From NCBI GenBank assembly GCA_030039095.1, contig JASHQP010000042.1, positions 1-11,125 of the forward strand: 11,125 nt of DNA, read 5' to 3'. The DNA comes from Streptosporangiaceae bacterium (lineage in GTDB: Bacteria; Actinomycetota; Actinomycetes; Streptosporangiales; Streptosporangiaceae). The notes below the pieces were generated by a model that saw only the letters and a program-made list of their open reading frames with translations, was not told the DNA's origin and did not search any database. The translations under genes and the position numbers were made by a program. Positions 1 to 5,589 of this stretch are shown here, piece by piece (the stretch's first letter is position 1; each line of letters begins with the position of its first letter).

Positions 1-204
1 GACCTGGAGCGGCTGGCCGTGGACTTCGCCCGGGACTTGCGCAAGGCCGCCTGGAACACCGAATCCATCGGCGACAACGCGCTCGGCGACCTGCGCTCGA
101 TCCTGGAGGAGGCGCTCACCAGGATCAAGAACGAGGTCTTCCGCGTGGCTCCCACCGATGACGGTGAACAGAGCCCGGAACGCGACGCTCCCCCCGACTC
201 GTGA
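1..204 (+). CDS. C-terminal part of an unrecognised helical protein (5' end outside window)
   Basis: The frame is open from base 1 and ends with TGA at 202-204, giving 67 visible residues with no start needed inside the window. A GTG at 19 lies in frame but has no ribosome binding site, so it is probably internal. The visible part looks mostly alpha-helical: charged heptad-like stretches such as LRSILEEALTRIKNEVF (residues 35-51) are followed by a polar tail rich in D, E, P and S. No catalytic motif or membrane segment is present. It converges on the MDR gene with an 18-nt gap. The terminal helix is reminiscent of the C-terminal dimerisation helices of PadR-like actinobacterial regulators, but this is a weak impression and I do not assign a family. 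Confidence 0.6.
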   Translation, partial: DLERLAVDFARDLRKAAWNTESIGDNALGDLRSILEEALTRIKNEVFRVAPTDDGEQSPERDAPPDS

Positions 205-222
205 CGACGCCGGCCGGCCCGG

Positions 223-1185
223 CTACACCTCGAGCGTGACCTTTCCGAACAGTTCCCCGGAGATCATCGCGGCCAGGCCCTCTCTGGCCGCAGCCAGCGG
301 CAGCGTGCGGTCGATCAGCGGGCGCACCCCGGTCTGCTCGCAGAACTGCACGAGGCGGGCGAGCTCGGCGGCGGTGCCCATCGTCGAGCCGACGACGGAC
401 AGCTGCAGGAAAAACACGCGGCTCAGGTCGGCCGGCGGCACCGAACCGCTGGTCGCGCCGGAGATCACGATGCGCCCGCCGGGCTTGAGCGCGCGGAGCG
501 AGTGCGCCCAGGTGGCCTCGCCGACCGTCTCCATCACCGCGTCCACCCGCTCGGGCAGCCGGGCCCCGGACGCGAACGCCTGGTCCGCGCCGAGCCTGAC
601 GGCCCGGTCCCGCTTGTCCTCGCTGCGGCTGGTCACCCAGACCCGGAAGCCGGCCGCGCGGCCGAGCAGGATCAGCGCGGTCGCGACGCCGCCGCCGGCG
701 CCCTGCACCAGCACGGTGGCGCCTGGTGAGATCCCGGCGCGGGTGAACAGCATCCGGTAGGCGGTCAGGTACGCCGTCGGCAGGCACGCGGCCTCGGCGA
801 AGGACAGCCCGGCCGGCTTGGGCACGAGATTGCGCCTGGGCACCGCGACCCGCTCGGCGAACGTCCCGTCGTACCGCTCGGACAGGAGCGACCTGCCCGG
901 ATCCATGGTCTCGTCCCCGGCGGAGGCGTCGGAGATCACCGCGTGCACCACGACCTCGTTGCCGTCGGCGTCGAGGCCCGCGGCGTCGCAGCCGAGCACG
1001 ATCGGCAGGCGATCCGGTGAGATGCCGACGCCGCGCAGCGTCCACACGTCGTGATGGTTGAGGGCGGCGGCCTTGACCGTGACCGTGGTCCACCCGTCCG
1101 GCGGGTCCGGCTCCGCGTGCTCACCGAGTTCCAGGCCGGCCAGCGGGTCGTCGGCGTCGATGCGCGCCGCAGTGACAGCAAACAT
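223..1185 (-). CDS. Zinc-free MDR-superfamily NAD(P)H oxidoreductase, quinone oxidoreductase-like
   Basis: A 320-residue medium-chain dehydrogenase/reductase. The N-terminal GroES-like fold (about residues 1-125) carries ALNHHDVW (41-48), where zinc alcohol dehydrogenases have a Cys ligand, and no four-Cys structural zinc loop is present. This places it with the zinc-independent quinone oxidoreductase/enoyl reductase branch. The Rossmann part has the dinucleotide loop GAGGGVA (162-168); TSRSEDK after the second strand, with Arg and Lys, suggests NADPH. A cytosolic NADPH-dependent reduction of a quinone or activated double bond is expected, but the substrate cannot be read. An upstream in-frame ATG at 1248 exists, but ATG 1185 is preferred: homology to the family begins there, and TAAGGT lies 7 nt upstream, serving either as a -10 box for a leaderless mRNA or, through AAGG, as a weak ribosome binding site. 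Confidence 0.88.
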   Translation of the reverse strand: MFAVTAARIDADDPLAGLELGEHAEPDPPDGWTTVTVKAAALNHHDVWTLRGVGISPDRLPIVLGCDAAGLDADGNEVVVHAVISDASAGDETMDPGRSLLSERYDGTFAERVAVPRRNLVPKPAGLSFAEAACLPTAYLTAYRMLFTRAGISPGATVLVQGAGGGVATALILLGRAAGFRVWVTSRSEDKRDRAVRLGADQAFASGARLPERVDAVMETVGEATWAHSLRALKPGGRIVISGATSGSVPPADLSRVFFLQLSVVGSTMGTAAELARLVQFCEQTGVRPLIDRTLPLAAAREGLAAMISGELFGKVTLEV

Positions 1186-1192
1186 GATCTGG

Positions 1193-1198
1193 ACCTTA
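1193..1198 (-). promoter_or_regulatory. Candidate -10 box for a leaderless MDR transcript
   Basis: On the minus strand TAAGGT is followed by exactly 7 nt and then ATG at 1185. This is the TANNNT spacing typical of leaderless actinobacterial transcripts. No convincing -35 is seen. The same bases contain AAGG, so a conventional weak ribosome binding site is the alternative. Confidence 0.4.
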
Positions 1199-1241
1199 GC
1201 GCCGCGCGGAACGCATGCGACAGTGCGGGGCGGGAGGGGCG

Positions 1242-1278
1242 GGCTCATGGGGGCGGAAGGGGTGGCTCATGGGGGCGG
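1242..1278. repeat. 15-nt tandem direct repeat, 22-nt period, in the divergent MDR/CGNR region
   Basis: GGCTCATGGGGGCGG occurs at 1242-1256 and again, identically, at 1264-1278. The 22-nt period equals about two helical turns, so both copies face the same side of the DNA, as expected for paired binding of a regulator. The repeat lies 57 nt upstream of the MDR start and 131 nt upstream of the CGNR regulator start. A simple slippage duplication is the alternative. Confidence 0.5.
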
Positions 1279-1333
1279 GAGAGAAGAGTCACTCGATCGC
1301 GACGCTTCGTGTCTGATATGTGCCTGAATTGCG

Positions 1334-1355
1334 ACAACGGGCCGGGCGGCGTTGT
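1334..1355. promoter_or_regulatory. Short inverted repeat upstream of the CGNR regulator
   Basis: ACAACG (1334-1339) and CGTTGT (1350-1355) are perfect inverted arms separated by 10 nt. They lie just upstream of a -10-like CATACT at 1358-1363 (approximate), 54 nt before the GTG of the CGNR gene. The position suits an operator, possibly autoregulatory, but 6-bp arms can arise by chance. Confidence 0.3.
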
Positions 1356-1408
1356 GCCATACTTTTCGGCGGGCCGCGACACCCATCCTCCCGCAGCTAA
1401 GGACCGAA

Positions 1409-1972
1409 GTGGATCTCACGTCCTATGCCGAGTTCGCGGTGCGTCTCGTGAATTCTGCCGCAGGCGTCGACAGCGAGACCGACCAACTCGGCACCACTGG
1501 AGCTTTCCGCGCGTTCGTGGGCGATTTTCCGCTCCTGCGCGGGCCGTGGACCCATCATGACCTTGATGCACTGCGGATGCTGCGCACCGAACTCACCGAG
1601 GTATTTGCCGCGGCCGCCCAGCGCGATCACGCCACCGCGGCCGAACGGCTGAACACGCTGCTCGCGCAGTACCCGATCCGCCCGACGCTGGTGCGTCACG
1701 ACCGCTCGCGCTGGCACCTGCACCTCGACGAGAGCGGGTCGCTCGCCGACCGGTACGCTGCGGGCGCGATCGCGGGCCTGGCCGCGGTTGCCGCCCGCTG
1801 CGGCATGAGCCACCTGGGCGTCTGCAAGGTCCCGGATTGCCGGTCGGTATTCGTCGATGCCAGCGCCGGCCGGGCCAGTCTTTACTGCGTCAAGCATTGC
1901 GCCGGCAAGGGGAATGTGACCGCGTTGCGAAGCCCGCGGCGTTCGGCGAACGGGTACTCGGCCGCCGGTTAG
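1409..1972 (+). CDS. CGNR zinc-finger / ABATE-domain transcriptional regulator
   Basis: A 187-residue protein with the CGNR-family layout. The N-terminal helical ABATE (stress-induced ligand-binding-like) region, about residues 1-125, opens with YAEFAVRLVNS. A C-terminal four-Cys zinc module has CKVPDC (139-144) and YCVKHC (159-164), presumably DNA-binding. The family signature after the last Cys (CGNR followed by K/A/R residues) is diverged to CAGKGNVTALR, so all four zinc ligands remain while the Gly-Asn-Arg motif does not. GTG 1409 is chosen because AAGGA (1399-1403) lies 5 nt upstream and family homology starts here; an in-frame ATG at 1352 has no binding site. It is divergent from the MDR gene and may control it or the permease downstream. 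The ligand is unknown. Confidence 0.82.
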   Translation: MDLTSYAEFAVRLVNSAAGVDSETDQLGTTGAFRAFVGDFPLLRGPWTHHDLDALRMLRTELTEVFAAAAQRDHATAAERLNTLLAQYPIRPTLVRHDRSRWHLHLDESGSLADRYAAGAIAGLAAVAARCGMSHLGVCKVPDCRSVFVDASAGRASLYCVKHCAGKGNVTALRSPRRSANGYSAAG

Positions 1973-2042
1973 CGCTCCTCGCGGTGGCCGGTGATCAATT
2001 GCCCGCCTTGTGAGCCGATGAACGCCCGGCCGTTATTGGCAT

Positions 2043-2083
2043 AAGCGCACCGCTTCCTACCGGCCGCGATTCGGGTGCGGCCG
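2043..2083 (+). terminator. Hairpins downstream of the CGNR gene, possible terminator
   Basis: CGGCCGC (2061-2067) pairs perfectly with GCGGCCG (2077-2083) around a 9-nt loop, followed by TTA but no T tract. A smaller stem, AAGCG/CGCTT (2043-2055) with a 3-nt loop, precedes it. Both sit 70-110 nt after the CGNR stop and 120 nt before the permease. CGGCCGTTA also occurs at 2027-2035 and 2078-2086. Confidence 0.35.
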
Positions 2084-2120
2084 TTACCCGCGTTATCAAA
2101 AAGATGCCAAGCGGCTTCTT

Positions 2121-2182
2121 CTCATGCTCGGGGGCGATCATTAGCATGAGCCCTACTCACGGGGCGTATGCCTCACGTATGC
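2121..2182. promoter_or_regulatory. Operator-like inverted and direct repeats upstream of the APC permease
   Basis: Two separate symmetric elements precede the permease. CTCATGCT (2121-2128) and AGCATGAG (2143-2150) form a perfect 8-bp inverted repeat with a 14-nt spacer. CGTATGC is then repeated at 2165-2171 and 2176-2182 with an 11-nt period, about one helical turn. The second copy ends 8 nt before the ribosome binding site. They could bind a substrate-responsive repressor, or the inverted repeat could be a leader hairpin. No sigma-70-like pair is obvious nearby. Confidence 0.4.
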
Positions 2183-2204
2183 GGACCGGAAAGAAGGTTC
2201 GGAC

Positions 2205-3866
2205 ATGGCTGCAGAAGCCGAAGTTGCCCGTCCACAAGTCGACAGAAACCTGAGGAAACAGGTCGGGTTCATCGGCCTCACCTGGGCTTCCGCGGGGTCG
2301 ATCATCGGCTCCGGCTGGCTGTTCGGTTCGTTCTTCGCCGTGCAGATCGCCGGAACCGCGGCCATCCTCTCCTGGCTCATCGGCGCCGCTGCCTTGATGG
2401 TCCTTGCGTTCGTGCACGCCGAACTCGGCGGGATGTTCCCGGTCGCAGGCGGCACGGCACGGTACCCGCACTACGCGTTCGGGTTTGCGTCCGGCGCGTC
2501 GTTCGGCTGGTTTGCCTGGCTGCAGGCGGCGGCGGTGGCACCGGTGGAGGTGCTGGCCGTGCTCAGCTACGGCACCGTGCATATCCACTGGCTGACCACG
2601 ACCGACGCGGCCGGCAACCCGGTGCCCAGCTTCCCGCGCGGCTACCTGGTGGCCGTCGTGCTGCTGGCGATCTTCGTCGGGATCAACTTCTTTGGCGTCC
2701 GCTGGCTCGCGGCCACCAACAGCGTGGCCACGTGGTGGAAGATCGGCGTCCCGGTGCTGGCGATCATCGCGCTGGCCGTCAAGTCCTTCAACAGCTCGAA
2801 CTTCGGCGCGCACGGCGGGTTCATGCCGTACGGCATCCACGGCGTGTTCGCCGCCACCGCCGCCGGCGCGGTGATCTTCGCGCTGCTCGGATTCGAGCAG
2901 GCCATCCAGTTCGGCGGGGAGAGCGCGAACCCGCAGAAGGACCTGCCCCGCGCGGTCATCTACTCCATGATCATCGGCGCGGTGATCTACATCGCGCTGC
3001 AGGTCGTGTTCATCGCCGCGCTGCCCAAGGGCTCGCTCGACCACGGCTGGGCGGCGCTGTCGTTCACCAACGACGCCGGGCCGTTCGCCGCGATCGCCTC
3101 GCTGGCCGCGCTCGGCTGGCTGGCCACGATCCTCTACATCGACGCGCTGATCTCGCCGGGAGCGTGCGGCCTGATCTACACCAGCTCGACCTCGCGGGTG
3201 GGCTATGGCCTGTCCAAGAACGGCTACGTCCCGTCCGCGTTCGAGCGGACCAACGGCACTGGCGTGCCGTGGGTCAGCCTGATCGCCGCGTTCATCGCCT
3301 CGCTCATCTTCTTCCTGCCGTTCCCGAGCTGGCAGAACCTGGTCGAGCTGATCACCGCGGCCAGCGTGCTGATGTACGCGGGCGCGCCTCTGGCGTTCGG
3401 CGTGTTCCGGCTGCACCACAACGAGCGGCCGCGCGCGTACCGGCTGCCCGGCGGCGAGTTCTGGTCTCCGGTGGCGTTCTTCGTGGCCAACACGCTGATC
3501 TACTTCTCCGGCTGGACGACGGTATGGAAGCTGGGCCTGGCCATCCTGATCGGCTGGGTGCTGATCGGCGCCACGTTCGTGTTCCGGCTCAACCCGCGTA
3601 CTCCCTCGTTCGGCAAGCTGGACTGGAAGTCGGCGCAGTGGCTGCCGGCCTACCTGATCGGCATGGGCGTCATCACCTGGCAGGGCTCGTACGGCGGCGG
3701 CCAGGGCCACCTCAAGCTGGGCGTCGACTTCCTCGTCCTGCTCGCCTTCAGCCTGATCATCTACTACTGGGCGCGTGCCGTTGCGCTGCCGAAGGTGGAG
3801 ACCGAGCGATACATCGACTCCGCTGCGGCCGAGGTCGTTCCCGAGACGCTCGTTCCCGGGCACTGA
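2205..3866 (+). CDS. APC-superfamily amino acid/polyamine permease
   Basis: A 553-residue polytopic inner-membrane transporter with about 14 hydrophobic segments. The first (residues 21-48) contains GSIIGSGW, the unwound glycine-rich helix 1 that binds substrate in the APC fold. Residues 225-250 carry FALLGFEQAIQFGGES then NPQKDLPRA, the conserved helix 6 and following loop (FE, N-P, P-R-A) of amino acid permeases. Further segments lie near 51-74, 97-122, 147-170, 180-195, 250-274, 294-328, 356-373, 380-403, 421-436, 442-461, 480-497 and 508-527. Start ATG 2205 is supported by AAGAAGG at 2191-2197, 7 nt upstream. Proton-coupled uptake of an amino acid or amine is expected; specificity cannot be read. 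It appears to be a single-gene unit closed by the 3908-3943 hairpin. The CGNR regulator upstream on the same strand is a possible controller (inference). Confidence 0.92.
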   Translation: MAAEAEVARPQVDRNLRKQVGFIGLTWASAGSIIGSGWLFGSFFAVQIAGTAAILSWLIGAAALMVLAFVHAELGGMFPVAGGTARYPHYAFGFASGASFGWFAWLQAAAVAPVEVLAVLSYGTVHIHWLTTTDAAGNPVPSFPRGYLVAVVLLAIFVGINFFGVRWLAATNSVATWWKIGVPVLAIIALAVKSFNSSNFGAHGGFMPYGIHGVFAATAAGAVIFALLGFEQAIQFGGESANPQKDLPRAVIYSMIIGAVIYIALQVVFIAALPKGSLDHGWAALSFTNDAGPFAAIASLAALGWLATILYIDALISPGACGLIYTSSTSRVGYGLSKNGYVPSAFERTNGTGVPWVSLIAAFIASLIFFLPFPSWQNLVELITAASVLMYAGAPLAFGVFRLHHNERPRAYRLPGGEFWSPVAFFVANTLIYFSGWTTVWKLGLAILIGWVLIGATFVFRLNPRTPSFGKLDWKSAQWLPAYLIGMGVITWQGSYGGGQGHLKLGVDFLVLLAFSLIIYYWARAVALPKVETERYIDSAAAEVVPETLVPGH

Positions 3867-3907
3867 CCCGGCCAGGCCGGGAGCTCACGCACCCGGCGTG
3901 ACGGATC

Positions 3908-3943
3908 GCGGGGCCCCAGTCCTCTCGCGGGCTGGGGCCCCGC
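3908..3943. terminator. Strong bidirectional hairpin terminator between permease and sodX
   Basis: GCGGGGCCCCAG (3908-3919) and CTGGGGCCCCGC (3932-3943) are perfect 12-bp arms around a 12-nt loop. It begins 42 nt after the permease stop, and its far end is 5 nt from the sodX stop on the opposite strand, so it can serve both convergent genes. There is no real U tract, which is usual for actinobacterial terminators. Confidence 0.8.
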
Positions 3944-3947
3944 TGTG

Positions 3948-4274
3948 TCAGCGGCGGCGCAGCGGCCAGTACCGCAGGATGACCCGGCCCTCGATCAGCC
4001 CCTCCGGCACCGGGCCGAAGCTCCGGCTGTCCACGGCCCCGGCTCCCGGGTTATCCGACTCCAGCCACCAGCCGTCCGTGTCGGGCCGCGCCGCGCGCTT
4101 GACGAGCAGCAGCCCGGGCTTCCACGGATGCCGCGCGACCACGAGCTGGCGCGGGCGGATCCTTGGCGGGCACCCTGGGCGGACGCTGCGCCGGACGAGC
4201 AGCCAGTCGCCGGGCCACAGCGACGGCTCCATGGACCGTTCCGCCACAGCGACCCGCCACAGCGGCGAGCGCAT
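3948..4274 (-). CDS. sodX: Nickel-type superoxide dismutase maturation protease (S24/S26 serine protease fold)
   Basis: A 108-residue signal-peptidase-like protease. The nucleophile box ERSMEPSLWPGD (residues 12-23) gives Ser14 followed by Met, and LLLVKRA gives the general-base Lys59, matching the Ser-Lys dyad of the S24/S26 families. The later box ESDNP plus DSRSFGPV is the usual third conserved region. No membrane anchor is seen, so it is probably cytoplasmic, as proposed for this family. It removes the N-terminal propeptide of SodN to expose the nickel-binding His1. The sodN gene lies divergently 134 nt away, which makes the assignment firm. ATG 4274 is preferred to an in-frame start at 4424, which would run into sodN and adds low-complexity residues; a GGGAGG-rich ribosome binding site lies at about 4280-4290. 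Confidence 0.9.
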   Translation of the reverse strand: MRSPLWRVAVAERSMEPSLWPGDWLLVRRSVRPGCPPRIRPRQLVVARHPWKPGLLLVKRAARPDTDGWWLESDNPGAGAVDSRSFGPVPEGLIEGRVILRYWPLRRR

Positions 4275-4300
4275 CCCGCCTCCCTCCCCGACCGCACGCA

Positions 4301-4358
4301 CTCCCGGAACGCATCGTAGACATCCCGGGCTCCCTCCCGGAATGCCCGCCAGGCCTGG
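4301..4358. promoter_or_regulatory. Divergent sodX/sodN control region with direct repeat and palindrome
   Basis: The 134 nt between sodX and sodN hold CTCCCGGAACGC (4301-4312) and CTCCCGGAATGC (4334-4345), a 12-nt direct repeat with one mismatch at a 33-nt period (three helical turns). They are followed by the perfect 10-bp palindrome CCAGGCCTGG (4349-4358). A TANNNT hexamer, TAGTGT, lies at 4362-4367. Nickel-responsive regulation of sodN is known in Streptomyces, but I cannot match these elements to a defined operator. Confidence 0.35.
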
Positions 4359-4408
4359 GGGTAGTGTCGGGTCGGGGATACATGATCTGAATGGAGAGAA
4401 GGAGATCA

Positions 4409-4819
4409 ATGAGGCTGCTCGCACGTCTTCTCGAACCCAGGGCCACCGTGCACGCTCACTGTGACCTCCCCTGCGGCGTCTACGACCCCGCTCAGGCCCG
4501 GATCGAAGCCGAATCCGTCAAGGCGATCTGCGAGAAGTACCAGCAGAACACCGACCCGGAGTTCCGCGCTCGCGCGATTGACATCAAGGAACAGCGGTCT
4601 GAGCTGGTCAAGCACCACCTGTGGGTGCTGTGGACCGATTACTTCAAGCCGCCGCACTTCGAGAAGTACCCGCAGCTGAACCAGCTGTTCAACGAGGCGA
4701 CCAAGCTCGCGGGCGGCGGTGGCGGCACCAAGGCGAGCAGCGACCCCGCCGTGGCGGACAAGCTGCTCGGCAAGATCGACGAGATCAGCAAGATCTTCTG
4801 GGAGACGAAGCAGGGCTGA
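4409..4819 (+). CDS. sodN: Nickel-containing superoxide dismutase precursor
   Basis: A 136-residue precursor of Ni-SOD, which dismutates superoxide to oxygen and hydrogen peroxide as a homohexamer. The 16-residue propeptide MRLLARLLEPRATVHA is followed by the nickel hook HCDLPCGVY: mature His1 (amine and imidazole), Cys2 and Cys6 bind Ni, and Tyr9 lines the active site. The next stretch DPAQARIEAESVKAI and the later DYFKPPHFEKYP are hallmark family blocks, and the C-terminus ends IFWETKQG as in known members. The mature chain would be 120 residues against 117 in S. coelicolor; the difference may lie in the Gly-rich run LAGGGGGTKASS. A third Cys is at mature position 25. ATG 4409 follows AAGGAG (4399-4404) by 4 nt. 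SodX is divergent upstream; the 4851-4887 hairpin closes the unit. Confidence 0.97.
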   Translation: MRLLARLLEPRATVHAHCDLPCGVYDPAQARIEAESVKAICEKYQQNTDPEFRARAIDIKEQRSELVKHHLWVLWTDYFKPPHFEKYPQLNQLFNEATKLAGGGGGTKASSDPAVADKLLGKIDEISKIFWETKQG

Positions 4820-4850
4820 TACTGACGGTATCCACCCCAGACGGCCAGCC

Positions 4851-4887
4851 GGAGGACCACGCGGGCGACTGCCCGGCGTGGTCCTCC
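4851..4887 (+). terminator. Hairpin terminator of sodN
   Basis: GGAGGACCACGC (4851-4862) pairs perfectly with GCGTGGTCCTCC (4876-4887). Inside, GGGC/GCCC extends the stem, leaving a GACT loop and one unpaired G. It starts 31 nt after the sodN stop. This is a very stable stem without a T tract. Confidence 0.82.
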
Positions 4888-4968
4888 GCTGCATCGGGGT
4901 GCCGAAGCCGGCCGCGCGCCGCGTCTGAGTCACGGCCCGCTCGCGGTAAGTTGCATGCAGAGCGAAGA

Positions 4969-5064
4969 GCCCGCCGAGGCGGGCAAAGCCAGAATCCCGC
5001 GGTGGCGGGATAGCCAACCTGATCGCAGCCGCGGGCCGATGCCTGGCGGTGTGGGAGGGCACAC
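4969..5064 (+). promoter_or_regulatory. Structured leader of the anti-sigma/sigma operon, three hairpins
   Basis: Three stems precede the anti-sigma start. GCCCGC/GCGGGC (4969-4984, 4-nt loop CGAG) is followed 9 nt later by ATCCCGC/GCGGGAT (4994-5011, 4-nt loop GGTG). Both share a CCCGC/GCGGG core. GTGTG/CACAC (5049-5053 and 5060-5064) then encloses a 6-nt loop that is itself the ribosome binding site GGAGGG, and the stem ends against the GTG start at 5065. The leader could act in translational control or as a protein-binding RNA. It does not match a riboswitch class I can recall. Confidence 0.45.
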
Positions 5065-5589
5065 GTGAGGGAAGAAACGACCACGTCGGCAGCCAGTACA
5101 GCCGTCACGGGGGCGGCCAGCGGGCTGGCAGCGGGCGGGGCCGGCGCAGCCGGGACCGGCCAGCCCGCCACGGCACCACGAGGAAAGCCAGCCGAGCGCC
5201 GCGAGGCACAGGACAAGGTCACTGTGCGACTGCCAGCCGAGGGGGCGTACCTGTCGGTGCTGCGAACGGCGACGGCCGGGCTGGCCGCGCGCCTCGACTT
5301 CACCTTGGACGAGATCGAGGACCTGCGGATCGCCGTGGACGAGGCCTGCGCCATGCTCCTCACCCAGGCCGTGCCGGGCACCAGTCTCGAATGCGTCTTC
5401 ACGCTCGGCGAGGACACGATGACGATCGCCGTGTCCGTTCCGTGCCTGGATCCGCAGCAGCCAGCCAGCGACACCTTCGCCTGGACCGTGCTCACCGCGC
5501 TCGCGGGAAGCGTGGACGCCAGCGTGGGCCCCGACGACGTGCTGACCATCGTGCTGCGGAAGACAAGAGAGTCGTCGGGGTCGGTGTGA
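5065..5589 (+). CDS. RsbW/UsfX-like anti-sigma factor with GHKL ATPase fold
   Basis: A 174-residue cytosolic protein. A low-complexity Ala/Gly/Thr head (residues 1-48) is followed by an ATPase-like domain of the anti-sigma kinase family. The N-box region DEIEDLRIAVDEACAMLL (82-99) is typical of UsfX/RsbW proteins (compare the IAVDEAC block). The usual DNGxG box is not visible: VSVPCLDPQQ stands where it would be expected, so ATP binding or kinase activity may be reduced, as in some mycobacterial and Streptomyces relatives. It should bind and hold the sigma factor encoded immediately downstream, whose start overlaps its stop by 4 nt, giving translational coupling and balanced stoichiometry. 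GTG 5065 is preceded by GGGAGGG ending at 5059. No anti-anti-sigma gene lies in the window. Confidence 0.88.
   Translation: MREETTTSAASTAVTGAASGLAAGGAGAAGTGQPATAPRGKPAERREAQDKVTVRLPAEGAYLSVLRTATAGLAARLDFTLDEIEDLRIAVDEACAMLLTQAVPGTSLECVFTLGEDTMTIAVSVPCLDPQQPASDTFAWTVLTALAGSVDASVGPDDVLTIVLRKTRESSGSV

Noticed and set aside
2157..3863. Long open frame on the minus strand across the permease gene (about 568 codons), and a long plus-strand frame at 2168-3901
   Set aside because: Their translations are low-complexity Arg/Gly/Ala/Pro-rich and have no family features. The frame encoding the permease has clear membrane segments and a ribosome binding site. These are mirror frames caused by high GC.
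4274..4424. Longer sodX starting at 4424
   Set aside because: It would overlap sodN, add 50 residues without family similarity, and ignore the GGGAGG site ahead of 4274.
4940..5064. Leader hairpins read as a cobalamin or cyclic-di-GMP riboswitch (AAAGCCAGAATCCCGC resembles part of a B12 box)
   Set aside because: Only a short fragment matches. The rest of the B12 or GEMM core is missing, and the downstream gene is not a typical target.
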